Origin: Prionace glauca
Taxonomy: Eukaryota; Chordata; Chondrichthyes; Carcharhiniformes; Carcharhinidae
NCBI GenBank assembly: GCA_037974335.1
Contig: CM075760.1
Coordinates: 8,181,432 to 8,245,431 of the forward strand
Length of the DNA stretch: 64,000 nt
Direction of reading: 5' to 3'
Numbering within the stretch: position 1 is the first letter of the stretch; the number at the start of each line of letters is the position of its first letter. Below are positions 18,210 to 29,334 of the stretch, in pieces. The translations under genes and the position numbers were made by a program. The notes beneath the pieces are model-generated. The model did not search any database, had not been told where the DNA came from, and was given only the letters and a program-made list of their open reading frames with translations.

Positions 18210-18496
18210 GGTGCAGGTGTCCTTGCCTCTCCCTCGGGTGTTTGATCAGTTGAAGCCTCGTCCACACGCTGTGAATGGTGTGATATTTATTCAGGCTGTG
18301 TAACAGGTTAAAGCTCTTCAGTCAGTGCACTGGAACACACTCACTTGAATTTGGCAGTGTGTGATGCTTTTCCAGTCACACTGATGTTTGAAATCTTTTC
18401 AAATCTCCTTCCAGACTCAATGGCTGACGATATTCAGGTCCCGAATATGACTCTGCCAGATCTAAACCTCATGTTTGAGATTTCAGCCTGTGATTC
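18210..18496 (-). pseudogene. G3 5' UTR with decayed N-terminal fingers; acceptor at 18,497
   Basis: GTTTTACAG precedes GAATCACAGGCTG on the minus strand. The UTR contains the FQCTD-type remnant and the GGCTTCAACTGATC block (TGA in frame) found in the paralogs. Confidence 0.65.
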
Positions 18497-18825
18497 CTGT
18501 AAAACAAATTGACACAAGTCATCAGTGTCAATACAGGATAGAAATCCAGAACAGACAATTCTAGTTTCTATGGAACATTCTTTCCTCTCTCATTTTCCAA
18601 AAGCTGTAAATCTCCATCCCACAAACTCCCTCCATTCTCACTCTGCTGTATCTAATATTCACCCTCCCAATTCTCCTGAAGGTGCTGATTGAGGCTGATT
18701 GACAGATGCATGCTCATTGTTTCCTGTCCTGGAGACACATAGCTGAAAATCTCCATGCAGGCTGCCAGACAGATCTATGCCCATATGACTGGACTAAAAA
18801 TGAGTGGAATGGACAGACTGGACTC

Positions 18826-18990
18826 ACTTACTTTGCCTTCAGTTGCTGCAAGTCCCCAATTTCCCCCAGAATGAGAAAAGAAATGGAAAGGGGGAAACAT
18901 TGATTTCCTCCCAGATGTCGCACAGAGGAGGAAGTTTCACTCTGAAGCTCATTGGATAACTTCTGCATTGTGATGCCACAATAGAGCTCT
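18826..18990 (-). promoter_or_regulatory. G3 promoter and first exon
   Basis: The minus strand has CCAAT (CAGCCAATAGG inverse at about 19,000), GAAGTTATCCAATGAGC, a first exon with 'cttcctcctctgtgcgac' and a GTAAGT donor. The same exon occurs at 50.8-50.9 kb (+). Confidence 0.6.
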
Positions 18991-19344
18991 GCCTGAATCA
19001 GCCAATAGGAAACACTGTCGCTCTGTTATATGTTTCCACTCATCGAGTCATTACAGCACAGAAGGAATCCATTCAGTAACTCAAGTCCATGCCGAGTTCT
19101 GTCAAACAATCCAGTCAGTCCCATTCCCCTTCTATATTCCCTTTCCCCTGCAAGTTTATTTCCTTCATGTGCCCATCTCATTTCTGAAATATATTAAAGG
19201 GGACAGTATACAAATATAGGACAGCGACGTGTCTGATATTGTTATATGGTAGAGATTAGATATATTATTTATGGCTCTGTAATAAAATGCACTTATCTGA
19301 TTGTGTAACATTGGACTGGAGCTCGATTATATATTTGGACAAAT

Positions 19345-19550
19345 CTCTTTCCTCAGAGAATTGTTAGTATCTGGCTTCCTCTTCCATTGGGACCAGTGGA
19401 GGCATTGAATATATTCAAGGATCAGTTAGACAGTTTTTGAATGACAAGGGAGTCAAGACTTATTGGAACAGGCTGGAAAATGGAGAGAAAGCTCAGATGA
19501 GGAAGGATTTCTTCACTCAAGGATGTGGTGAAGTTTTGGATCCCTTTTTT
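19345..19550 (+). mobile_element. CR1 3' fragment
   Basis: Degraded RT C-terminal sequence with 'ggatttcttcactcaagg'. Confidence 0.5.
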
Positions 19551-19737
19551 GCAAATTGCATCCCTTTTTTGCAAATCCTTCCATGACATTATTGTTTCCT
19601 ATTTACAGCCACACCAGTGTTTGGATGGTTTTCTACAGACACACTTACATTCAGGTTCTAATGAATGGAGTGGACTCTGTCGCGTTTTGATCTGATGTCT
19701 GGTTTGAGTTTCCCTTCAAATTTTGTGGTCAAATTTG

Positions 19738-20340
19738 CTGTAAAAAAAACATCACCGTCAGTCAAGCATAGAAATTAAGCGAGAAACGTTTCTCTTGGGT
19801 TGGGTTTTCTGTGTATAAATCCTCCCCTCTATCTCCCTGTAAAAGGAGTTTCCAAAGTCCATCACTGTCAGTCCAGGATAGAAATTCACAACATTCTCTC
19901 CTCCTGCTGGCAGGGAGCACCGCGCATGCGCACTGCTACCCATCGCCCCCGTAAAGATGGCGGCCGTTAACTTGGGGCCTCCAACTCAGGCATCTGAGGT
20001 CGCGACCCCGAATGGTACGAACGCGACACCGAGCACTTATTATTCGGGGTTTCCTGTCTCCACTGGGTGCTTATGAAGCCTCCCCATCCCGCCGCCGCCT
20101 CCTTTACCCTCCAGAATAAGCCGTTTCCCTGGAAACCCGGAGCCGATAAAACCACCTTGCTGCGACTACAGCAGCAACACCCACTGCGCATGCACTTTAG
20201 ATCGACAGTACGCATGTGCAAAGTCTGTTGAGAGGCTGGATCATGTTCTGATTCCCTGTGAATGCTGGGTAAAATAGCCACCATTGAAGTCTGCTCTTGC
20301 ATAAACATAATCATGTTTTGTGATTCAATTACGACTGAAG
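19738..20340 (-). promoter_or_regulatory. ZNF-type CpG promoter with exons, minus
   Basis: The minus strand has GGAGGCTTCATAAGCACCC, then GCCGCCATCTTTACGG (YY1-like) and GCGCATGCGC. It is followed by 'atttctatcctggactgacag' and the acceptor CTCCTTTTACAG at about 19,840. It may be an alternative upstream promoter for G3 or the head of a lost gene. Confidence 0.55.
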
Positions 20341-20461
20341 CCAAAGCACCAACGTATAAAATTTAAATAACTAACACAGCAGCTACCAAACCATCACATC
20401 AATACTTGGAGTAAATGAGTGCGCTGAGATCTGGCTTGGGTAAAATCATGAGGATCACTTG

Positions 20462-20790
20462 TCATCACAGAATCTAAGAAATTTACACTACAGGATGCCA
20501 TTTAGTCCATCATGTTTATAACAGATGAAAATGAGCTATCCAGTCCAGTACCACCTTCCAGGTATAGGTTGATGGTCCTAGAGGACACAGCCTGTCAAGT
20601 CCAAATAATGACTATCTCCTGCATGTGAACATTTGTCTCCACTACCCTTTCAGAGAGTGAGTTTGATACCCCACCACACTCTGGGTGAAAACATCTCCAC
20701 ACTTCTCTGATCCTTCTGCCAATTGCTTTACCTCTCTGACCCTTAGTTCTTGAAATCTCTGTTAAGGAACTGGGACCTTCTGAGCCACAC
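20462..20790 (-). mobile_element. CR1 3' fragment, old
   Basis: The order 'cacagaatctaagaaatttac', 'gccatttagtccatcatg', 'ctctgggtgaaaacatctcc' is a CR1 3' UTR plus C-terminus in reverse. Confidence 0.55.
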
Positions 20791-20984
20791 TCTCTAGCTA
20801 ACCACTCCCTAACTAGAACGGTGCTGAGTACTGTAGCTGTGAACTAGCTGCTGTATTTAATAGTTCCAAGATAACTGCTCTCTCACCTTCCATTGATTCA
20901 GTATAATGGAAACTGGGACTTGCAACCTGTCAGCATTTGAAAGATATTCACAAATGATTGCAGGGTTTCTTATAAACAACAAAG

Positions 20985-21620
20985 AAAATAACAGCACAGG
21001 GACAGGCCCTATGGCCCTCCAAACCTGCACCGACCATGCTGCCCAACTTAAGTAAAACTCCCTACCTTTCTGGGGACCATATCCCTCTATTCACATCTCA
21101 TTCATGTACTTGTCAAGACACCCTTTAAAGTCACTACCGTATCTGCTTCCACTACCGCCCCTGACAACGAGTTCTAGGCACCCACCACTTTTTGTGTAAA
21201 AAATCTGCATCATACATCTCTCTTTAACCTTGTTCCCTCGTAATTGAATCTTTCACTCTGAGAAAAAGCTTCTAACTGTCCATTCCGTCCATGCCTCTCA
21301 TAATATTGTAGACCTCTATCAGGTCTCCCCTCAATCTCTGTCACTCCAGTGAGAACAAAGTTTCTCCAATCTCTCCTCATAGCAAATGCCCTCCATACCA
21401 GGCAACATCCTGATAAATCTTTTGTATATCCTCTCCAAAGCCTCCACATCCTTCTGGTAGTGTGGTAACCAGAATTGAATACTATATTCCATGTGTGGCC
21501 TAACTGAATTGGATCTTCCTCTGTTCTGTCCACTCGATGACTTTCTTCTGTGAATATCTAGCTGGAGTATTGGGCCCTGGTATGTTTCCTTGTTCATCTT
21601 GTTGACTCTAAATATTGAAT
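20985..21620 (-). mobile_element. CR1 LINE 3' part
   Basis: The minus strand has SVRPHMEYSIQFWLPHYQKDVE and RFIRMLPGMEGICYEER. The 3' end is at 'acagcacagggacaggccct'. It is the same subfamily as 24.5-25.6 kb. Confidence 0.75.
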
Positions 21621-22140
21621 CTTGTGATTTCAGACACCAGATATTTGAACGCTCAACAACAGATAATCTTTTACTGACTGTATTAATAGCACTGCATTAC
21701 TACACAGTATAGTTACCCCATCAGAGAAAGGGGGAATGCTGGGGTAGAGATTATTTCCGAGCTGAATGTGAAAATGGATTCACACTGTCTTTCCAATTAC
21801 TGACAGAGAGCACAATTACACCAGAGGAAGACCATGCAAACACTTAACGTTTGCAAAGGGATTTGCTGAGTGGTTAACACCAACTTTAAAAGCTCAAAGC
21901 ATTTGATCCAATTTCAGCATTCTTATTGGCGAGGGCAATTTAACTGTTCTATCTAGGAGTACACAAATCACTTGTTCATCTCAACAAGTTCACATCTTAC
22001 TGTAGGTGTTTGTTGTGTTGTCAGTCACACCCAGGCCAGCACTCTGGTGGAAGGCCTTTGCTGCTTAATTGCTATATGAATTGATTTAACACACTTGACC
22101 CTTGACCCAATGGTATCAATCATAATCAGATTGCAAATCG
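21621..22140. other. No clear gene
   Basis: The stretch 21,820-21,990 has weak finger-like phrases (GRPCKHLTFAKGFAE), possibly a decayed ZNF array. The evidence is weak. Confidence 0.3.
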
Positions 22141-22249
22141 TACTTTCTATTGAAAAACGTGGGTTTGAATGGCGAGGTGATTACCCAACATTCTCTGCGG
22201 GTGAGAATGTGTCCTATCCACATTACTGCAATTGTTGCACATGCGCGAT

Positions 22250-22620
22250 ACCTGGCTCTGATTGGGACATGCGCAGTGCCTGACACTGACCGGAGCATGC
22301 GCATTCCGGGCTGTGTCTGGAGCTGCGAGGAGCCGGAGAGAAACAATGGAGTGAGGTTCAGTAATGGAGCCGCTGGGTGACTGGGGAGGGATAGAAGCAG
22401 CAGAGCGGCTGGGTGGCTTCATAAAACACCTTGTGGATGCCTCAATCCAGATAATATGTTCCCGGTACCGTTTCAATCGGAACCGAATAGAGTCGGAGCT
22501 GAGCGGCTCCAGGCCCGGGTTACCGGCCGCCATCTTTATAGGAACAATGTACAACAGGGCGCATGCGCTGTGAGCTGGACCAGTTACCAACTCTCCCGGA
22601 TTGGACTGGAGTCTCCAGGA
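22250..22620 (+). promoter_or_regulatory. ZNF-type CpG promoter, plus
   Basis: It shares GGTGGCTTCATAAAACACC, then GCCGCCATCTTTATAGG and GCGCATGCGC with the 19.9 and 38.9 kb promoters. It points to G4, with an exon fragment at 23.9 kb between them. Confidence 0.55.
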
Positions 22621-22624
22621 ATTT

Positions 22625-23385
22625 TTTATTTGTCCATGGGATGTAGGAGTCGCTGGCTGGGCCAGCATTTATTGACCATCCCTAATTGTCCTTGCGGCAC
22701 GGTGGCACAGTAGTTAGCACTGCTGCCTCACTACATCAGAGACCTGGGTTCGATTCCCGGCCTGGGTCACTGTCTGTGTGGAGTTTACATATTCTCCCTT
22801 TGTCTGCGTGGGTTTCCTCTGGTTTCCTCCCATAGTTCAAAGATATGCGGATTAGGTGCATTGGCCCTGCTAAATTCTTCCTTTGTGTACCCGAACAGGT
22901 GCCGGAGTGTGGCGACAAGGGGATTTGTACAGTAACTTCATTGCACTGTTAATGTACATCTAATTGCATAGAAAGATGAGTCTAATTGTCCTTGGACCCA
23001 GTGGTTTGCTAGGCCATCGCAGAGGACATTTTTAGAGTCAACCACATTGCTGTGGAGATATATTTAGACCAGACTGAGTAAGGAAGGCAAATATTTCTCC
23101 TAATTCATTCACACAATGTGGGTATCACTGGCTGGACCAGCATTCATCGTCCATTCCTATTTACTCTTGAACTGAGTATATTTCAAAGGACGTTTTAAGA
23201 GTCAACCACACTGCTGGAAATCTGGAGTCACACATAGGCCAGACTAGTAAGGACAGCAGATTTCCCTCCCTGAAGGACATTAGTGAACCTGATGTGTTTT
23301 TGCAACAATCAACAATAGTTTCATGGTTATCAGTAGACTTTTTATTCCAGATTTTAATTAAATTCAAAATTCACCATCTCCCAAA
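22625..23385 (-). mobile_element. SINE ('caataaatgctggcc' tail family), split by another SINE
   Basis: The left part (22,625-22,694) and right part (22,982-23,385) together give the full body, from 'gggccagcatttattgacc' to 'ttttaattaaattcaaaatt'. The region 23,085-23,385 repeats the start of the family, so two copies may overlap. Confidence 0.7.
22695..22981 (+). mobile_element. tRNA-derived SINE (HE1-like), nearly full length
   Basis: It has box A TGGCACAGTAGTTAGCACT and box B GGGTTCGATTCCC, then the conserved 'gtgtggagtttacatattctc' body and a tail with 'tgccggagtgtggcgac'. Exact 13-bp duplications CTAATTGTCCTTG at 22,682-22,694 and 22,982-22,994 flank it. Confidence 0.9.
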
Positions 23386-23392
23386 CCATAGC

Positions 23393-23560
23393 ATCATGGA
23401 ATCCCTACAGAGCAGAAGGAAGACATTTGGCCCATCAGTTATGTGCTGACTCCCCAACAAAGCAGCTTACCTAGGCCCACCACCCAGCCCTATCCCTGTA
23501 ACCCTGTGCATTTAGCATAGCTAATCCAACTAACCTACACATCTTTGGACTGTGGGATTC
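23393..23560 (-). mobile_element. tRNA-derived SINE, decayed
   Basis: 'catggaatccctacagagc' to 'aacctacacatctttggac'. Confidence 0.65.
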
Positions 23561-23839
23561 AAATCTGGTTCTCTGGAAAATTGTTCGGACATTAAAAAAT
23601 ATACTTTTTTGTAATTTTTCTTTGAACATTTTGTTTCACCTGCTATTAAAATATTGACAACAGATGAAGGTTGTTTGGTTGACCGTCAGTCATTATCCTG
23701 TAAAGTGATGAGTCTTTTTGCTTTTCAGTTGGCCTGGGAAAGCAGTGTGGGATTGATGTGTTGACTGATTAGTGGTTGAGGATGGGAGCAATATAAAAGA
23801 TGTGAGAAGATGTCCAGGAACTCATTGAATCACAGTTGG

Positions 23840-24105
23840 CGATTATAGAGGAGAGAATGTTGTGAATTTCTATCCTGGACTGACAGTGATGGTTTCTTTA
23901 AATTTACAGAGTGCTGGAAGTGGAGAATTGACAGACGGGAAACACAAATCAAACATCACATTGTGATCTGACTGAGTCATTCAACACAACAGGACCTGAA
24001 TGTCAGCAGAATCTGAATGAGGAATGTTACAGGTTTGTTGATTCTGTCAGAGAGAAGATTTCAGGTCTTACTGTGACTGGAAAAGCCCTGAGATTCACAA
24101 ATCCT
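23840..24105 (+). pseudogene. Orphan ZNF 5' exon
   Basis: 'atttctatcctggactgacag' leads to the acceptor TTTAAATTTACAG (about 23,910). An exon follows with 'gtgactggaaaagccctgag', as in other ZNF 5' UTRs. No fingers follow before a LINE. It may be an upstream exon of G4 or a dead copy. Confidence 0.55.
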
Positions 24106-24253
24106 GGTTAGACCACACCTGAAGAACAATGCTTAGTCCTGGGGGGACTTAGTCCCCCTCAGGGGGGACAGAATGGCCATGGAGCGAATGTAGTCCAGAT
24201 TTACCTGAGTGATATTTGAACTCCCTGGGTTAAATTACAAGCTGAGATTACAG

Positions 24254-24487
24254 GAAGTCATTATACCACAGAGGAGGCCATTTGGCCCATTGAGTCTATG
24301 CCATCTGTCTAGAGCAATCCAGTCCCATTCCCCTGCTCTTTGCAGCTTCATTTTCCTCTAATGCCTATCCAATTTCCTTTTGAAATTACTCATCATGTCC
24401 ATTTCCACCCCAATCTTAGGCAGCAAGTTTTGGGTCATTAGCACTCACTGTCTAAAAACATTCTTCCCCACATCTCCTGTACTAAAA
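24254..24487 (-). mobile_element. CR1 3' fragment
   Basis: 'gaggccatttggcccattgag' 3' UTR with 'ccaatttccttttgaaatt' coding remains. Confidence 0.6.
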
Positions 24488-25600
24488 AACAAAACAAAGA
24501 ACAGAGAAAATTACAGCACAGGAACAGGCCCTCCAAGTCTGCATCGACCATGCCGCCTGATTGAACTAAAACACTCTTCCGGGGACCATACCCCTCCATT
24601 CCCATCCTATTCATGTATTTAGAACCCTACAGTGCAGAAACAGGCCCTTCGGCCCATCGAGTCTGCACCGAACACAATCCCACCCAGACCCTATCCCCAT
24701 ATCCCTACACATTTTACATGCTAATCCCTCCAACATCCCAGGATACTAAGGGGCAATTTTAGCATAGCCAATGAACCTAACCCGCACATCTTTGGACTGT
24801 GGGAGGAAACCGGAGCACCCGGAGAAAACCCACGCAGACACGAGGAGAATGTGCAAACTCCACACAGGCAGTGACCCGAGCCGGGAATCGAACCCAGGAC
24901 CCTGGAGCTGTGAAGCAGCAGTGCTAACCACTGTGCTACCGTGCCGCCCGTATTTGTCAAGATGCCCCCTTAAAAATCACTATGCTCTCTCTTCCACCAC
25001 CTCCCCCGGCAGCGAGTTCCAGGCCCCCACTCTCTATGTCAAAAATCTTGTCTTGTACATCACCTTTAAACCTTGCCCCTCAAATCTTAAACCTATGCCT
25101 CTTAGTAATTGACTCCTTCATCCTGGGATAAAGCTTCTGACTATCCTCATAATCTTGCAGCCTTCTATCAGATCAGCCCAGAACCTCTGTCATTCCAGTG
25201 AGAACAAACCAAGTTTCTCCAACCTCTCCTCACAGTTAATGCCTCTCCAAACCAGGCAACATCCTGGTAACTCTTTTCTGTACTCTCTCCAAAGCCTCCA
25301 CATCCTTCTGATAGTGGGGTGACCAGAATTGAACCCTGTATTCCAAGTGTGGCCTAACTAAGGTTCTATATAGCTGCAACATGACTTGCTAATTTTTAAA
25401 TTCTATGCCCAGGCTGATAAAGGCAAGCATGCCGTATGCCTTCTTGACTACCTTCTCCACCTGCTTTGCCACTTTCAGTGACCTGTGTATCTGTACACCC
25501 AGATCCCTCTACCTATCAATTCGCTTAAAGATTCTGCCATTTACTGTATAGAAGCATTTGACTTGATGTAACATTGAGATAATGTTGAGCAATTAATTTA
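24488..25600 (-). mobile_element. CR1 LINE 3' part, split by a SINE
   Basis: The parts 24,488-24,619 and 24,956-25,600 form one element: 3' UTR 'acagcacaggaacaggcc', then minus-strand RT C-terminus back to the RDLGVQ-type block near 25,500. A SINE lies between, with GTATTT at both joins. Confidence 0.8.
24621..24949 (-). mobile_element. Full-length tRNA-derived SINE (HE1-like)
   Basis: All blocks are present, from 'accctacagtgcagaaacagg' to the head 'gctaaccactgtgctaccg' (box A, minus) and 'gggaatcgaaccc' (box B). GTATTT flanks it at 24,615-24,620 and 24,950-24,955. Confidence 0.9.
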
Positions 25601-25642
25601 AATCATGCAGACTTTGCACGTGTTTATTGAGAAAGATCCAAC

Positions 25643-25715
25643 GTGTTTGACCCGGTTTCGAACCAGGGACCTTTTGTGTGTGAAGCGAATGTGATAACCA
25701 CGACACCACAGAAAC
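25643..25715 (-). pseudogene. tRNA-Val(CAC)-like relic
   Basis: A 73-nt minus-strand sequence aligns end to end with vertebrate tRNA-Val. It has GTTTCTGTGGTGTCGTGG (box A), anticodon loop TTCACAC with CAC, and GGTTCGAAACC (box B). The acceptor stem pairs at only three or four of seven positions and the anticodon stem has mismatches. There is no SINE body behind it. It is a tRNA pseudogene. Confidence 0.7.
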
Positions 25716-25734
25716 AAGTGACTGTTTACGTAAA

Positions 25735-26330
25735 AATTAGGAGCAGCATTCAGCCCCGCTCTCCCATTCAGTAGGATTGTGGTGATCTAATTTTAAGCTC
25801 AACTTCACGTTCCCGCCTACTCCCGATAACCTTCCACTTCCTTGTTTATCAAGAATCTATCTAGCTCTGCTGTGAGATATTCAAGGACTCTGCCTCAACC
25901 ACCTTTGCAAGAAGAATGTTCCAAAGTCTCACAATCCTTTGAGAAAAAAAATCTTCATCTCTAATTTAAACAGGTGACCCCTTACTTTGTGGTGCCTAGT
26001 TTAAAATTCTCCCACAGAAATAAATGCCCTTTCCACATCCACCCTGTCAAGCCCCTTCAAGATCTTAAATAGTTCAATCAAGTTTTTACCCAAAACATTA
26101 AATCTGTGTCCTCCTAGTCCTTGTACGATCATATTTCTTTATCCATCTGATCGAAACCAGTCAGAATCTTGTGTACCTGAATCAAAAATCCCCTCAACCA
26201 CCTTTGCTGGAACCATTCTGGTAAATCTCCTCTGCATTTTCTCAAGGACTTTAATATTATTCCAGAGGTTTTATAAATATTCAGAATAACTTCCCTGTTT
26301 ATGTATCAATATCACACTTGATGAAGCTCG
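25735..26330 (-). mobile_element. CR1 LINE 3' part (another subfamily)
   Basis: 'gagcagcattcagccccgc' 3' UTR, 'cttgtttatcaagaatctatc', then RT C-terminal remains up to 'ggaaccattctggtaaatctcc'. Confidence 0.65.
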
Positions 26331-26592
26331 GGGTCAAATTTACTTTGCTGACTTCTCGCTTAGTATGTCTTGTAGATATACAAAATCCCTCTCCTTCACC
26401 TCTTTCTCTTTCCTCCCATATAAACCAGTTGGGTTTTTGTGACAATCCAGCAGTTTTCATGGTCAATGTTTCTTAGTGCCGGCCCCAGGAATTACGAGAT
26501 TCATTCAGATCAATTTCACAACCTGTCTTTGTGTTTTTGTGGGCTCTCTCTCACTCCCTTTTTTTTTAACCTATTTTAAGTCAATTTCACAG

Positions 26593-26676
26593 GGTATTAG
26601 AAGGGGAGAGTTTGCAGTTGGGAAGCTGATGGAGTGGCTCAATTTATCTTAACTTTGATATCATCAGATTTTGAAC
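26593..26676 (+). other. G4 last-exon 5' UTR; acceptor at 26,591-26,592
   Basis: A long T-rich tract (26,560-26,590) ends CAATTTCACAG, then GGTATTAGAAGG. Confidence 0.6.
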
Positions 26677-27765
26677 ATGGAAGGAAAAAGTACATTTCAC
26701 AGTGGAGAGAAACCGTACACGTGTTGTGTTTGTGGACGAGGCTTCAGCCAATCATCTGACCTGTTGAGACACAATTGCAGTCACACTGAGAAGAAACTGT
26801 GGAAATGTGGGAACTGTGGGAAGGGATTCATTTCCCCATCCAAGCTGGAAATGCACTGGCGCAGTCACACTGGGGAGAGGCCATTCATCTGCCCCACATG
26901 TGGGAAGGGATTCACTCAGTCATCCTCTTTGTTCACACACCAGCGAGTTCATTCCAGCGAGAGACCATTCATCTGCTCCGAGTATGGGAAGGGATTAACT
27001 ACTTCAGCCCAGTTGCGGAGTCACCAGCGAGTTCACACTGACGAGAGACCTTTCAGGTGTCCAGACTGTGGAAAGTGCTATAAAAGTTCTGGGGAACTGA
27101 TGCGCCATCAACGTATTCACACAGACAAGAGACCGTTCAAGTGCTTTCACTGTGGGACTGGGTTCAGACGATCGTCTGACCTCACTGTTCACCAGCGAGT
27201 TCACTCTTGGGAGAGGCCATTCACCTGCTCCGAGTGTGGGAAAGGATTCATTCAGTCATCTGACCTGCTGAAACACCAGCGAGTTCACACTGGGGAGAAA
27301 CCATTTATCTGCTCTGAATGTGGGAAGGGATTCACTGCCTCATCTAGCCTGCTGACACACCAGCGAGCCCACACAGAAAATAAACCTTTTAAATGTCCAA
27401 ACTGTGAGAAATGCTTCAAAACCTCTGAGAAACTGATATCCCATCAACGTGTTCACTCTGAAGATAGACCTTTCAGATGCTCTCACTGTGGGACTGGGTT
27501 CAGACGATCAACTCAACTAACTGCACACCAGCGAGTTCACACTGACAAGAGACCTTTTAAATGCCCAGACTGTGAGAAGTGCTACAAACGTTCTGGGGCA
27601 CTGACGCGACATCGACATGTTCACACTGATTCAGGTGCTCTCACTGTGGGACTGGGTTTGTGCAATCTTCTCAACTCTCTGTACACCAATGAATTCACAC
27701 TGTGGACAGACCATTCACCTGCTCTGAGTGTGGGAAGGGATGTACGACTTCATCCCAAATGCTGA
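26677..27765 (+). CDS. G4: C2H2 zinc-finger protein, 11 fingers, frame lost at C-end
   Basis: A 362-residue frame starts at ATG ([14 protein letters not shown]). The layout is like G1, keeping the finger before the [11 protein letters not shown] module. Eleven C2H2 modules are seen; finger 4 (ICSEYGKGL) has lost its second Cys. Fingers alternate between the ECGKGF type and the PDCGKCYK / HCGTGFRR types. After finger 11 a deletion of about 11 bp shifts the frame, giving a non-finger tail ([12 protein letters not shown]...). Two more finger remnants lie in another frame to about 27,775. A CR1-A fragment begins at 27,793 and replaces the 3' end. The gene is probably damaged but could express most fingers. 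Confidence 0.85.
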   Translation: MEGKSTFHSGEKPYTCCVCGRGFSQSSDLLRHNCSHTEKKLWKCGNCGKGFISPSKLEMHWRSHTGERPFICPTCGKGFTQSSSLFTHQRVHSSERPFICSEYGKGLTTSAQLRSHQRVHTDERPFRCPDCGKCYKSSGELMRHQRIHTDKRPFKCFHCGTGFRRSSDLTVHQRVHSWERPFTCSECGKGFIQSSDLLKHQRVHTGEKPFICSECGKGFTASSSLLTHQRAHTENKPFKCPNCEKCFKTSEKLISHQRVHSEDRPFRCSHCGTGFRRSTQLTAHQRVHTDKRPFKCPDCEKCYKRSGALTRHRHVHTDSGALTVGLGLCNLLNSLYTNEFTLWTDHSPALSVGRDVRLHPKC

Positions 27766-27930
27766 GACTCTAGTGAGTTCACAAGTAACGACTTGAGCTA
27801 TGAGGAGAGGCTGAATAAACTAGGCTTGTACTCGTTAGAGTTTAGAAGAATGAGGGGAGATCTCATTGAGACGTATAAGATGATGAATGGGATGGATAGG
27901 ATAGAGGTGGAGACACTCTTCCCGCTCAGA

Positions 27931-28390
27931 GAGAATGCAGAGGAGATTTACCAGGATGTTGCCTGGTATGGAAGGGCTGTCTTACGAGGAAAGATTGAAC
28001 GCACTTGGGCTGTTTTCCCTTGAGAGACGTCGGCTGAGGGGGGATCTAATAGAGGTTTATAAGATTATGAAGGGGACAGATAGAGTAGACGGTGATAAGC
28101 TTTTTCCGCTACTAGAAATGGATAGAACGAGGGGTCACGGGCTTAGGGTGAGGGGGGCTAGATATAAGACTAATATTAGAGGGCAGTTTTTCACATAAAG
28201 GGTAGTGGGGATGTGGAATGCACTGCCGAGTAAGGTGGTGGAAACAGGCACGCTAGGGTTGTTCAAGAGTCACTTGGACAGCCACATGAGCGGTCTACAT
28301 ATAGGGGGATATAGCAGGCCTTACTAAGCATTGTAGGCTTGGGGTCAGTTTTAGCCTCAGGGATATAGAGTCTTTTAATAATGAAATTTT
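27931..28390 (+). mobile_element. CR1-B LINE 3' part
   Basis: The frame RRFTRMLPGMEGLSYEERLNALGLFSLERRRLRGDLIEVYKIMKG is a different CR1 subfamily from CR1-A. Its 3' UTR runs into the 450-bp SINE. Confidence 0.7.
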
Positions 28391-28395
28391 TATCC

Positions 28396-28837
28396 ACAGG
28401 CACTTAAGTCCAGCAAGGGGCATGCGGGCGGCAGGTTGTGGTGGGCTGCTCTTGGATATTGCTTCGGGAGTTGCCTACTGCTTCATGTCGTTGGTATGCG
28501 TAAACTGGACCATCTCGAGGGCATCATGGCAGCTCAGAGGCTATCTCTGTTGCTGTGCGGACACATGGATTTGGGCCTGTGTCCGTGGGAGTTTGCGCAT
28601 TCTCCCCGTGGTTGCGTGGGTTTCCTCCGGGTGCTCCGGTTTCCTCCCACATCCCAAAAATGTGCTTTTAGGCTGATTGATTGGGTAACAAATTGTCCCT
28701 TTATTGGACCTCCCTGATCCTCACACATTAGGCATAGACTAGAGTCATGAATAGGTCACTGACCATGGGACAGCGGCGCGGGCTCGTTGGGCCGAAGGGC
28801 CTGTTTCCCGTGCTGTGTTGTTCTTTGTTCTTTGTTC
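28396..28837 (+). mobile_element. Long SINE (SINE-C), copy 1
   Basis: A head with 'ggggcatgcgggcggcagg' and 'gcctactgcttcatgtcg' precedes a SINE body ('gtgggagtttgcgcattctcc'). The CR1-like tail is 'cgggctcgttgggccgaaggg' with repeated TTCTTTG. Copies occur at 44.3 and 59.6 kb. Confidence 0.7.
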
Positions 28838-29334
28838 AAAAAAGACAGGAAGACTCGGGGGCACAGCCTCAAGATAAAGGGGAGGCGGTTTAGAACAGAG
28901 TTGAGGAGGAACTTCTTCACTCAAAGGGTGGTGAATCTCTGGAATTCTCTGCCCGTTGAAGTGGTGGAGGCTGCCTCGCTAAATATTTTTAAGAAGCGGG
29001 TTGATGGGTTTTTGATAAGAGAAGGGATTAAGGGTTATGGGGAGAGGGCGGGAAGGTGGAACTGAGCCACGACAGATCAGCCATGATCTTATTGAATGGC
29101 GGGGCAGGCTCGAAGGGCTAGATGGCCTACTCCTGCTCCTATTTCTTATGACAGTGATTGGATGTTGCTGTTACTCACATTCAGGACTGAACCATCCTCA
29201 TTCTGGTCTGTTTACACTGGTAATAAACCTCAGCCACTTTAGGGGCTAATATTCTCATTAAAAGTCAAATAAATCAGCTTTGCATCAAACTCACACACTG
29301 TGTTGACTTTTTTTTTATATCTCTAACACACATT

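Larger units (their letters stand above)
27793..29150 (+). mobile_element. CR1-A LINE 3' part, split by other repeats
   Basis: The parts 27,793-27,930 and 28,838-29,150 form one CR1-A copy, broken in the FPL-KKD segment. About 0.9 kb of other repeats fills the gap. The 3' tail ends 'ctcctgctcctatttcttatg'. Confidence 0.8.

Noticed and set aside
21820-21990. Additional finger gene
   Set aside because: Only weak phrases and no C2H2 spacing.
22147-22668. 173-codon minus frame in the CpG promoter
   Set aside because: Open only because of high GC. It has no domain and overlaps promoter boxes and a SINE.
25643-25715. Functional tRNA-Val gene
   Set aside because: The acceptor and anticodon stems are broken.
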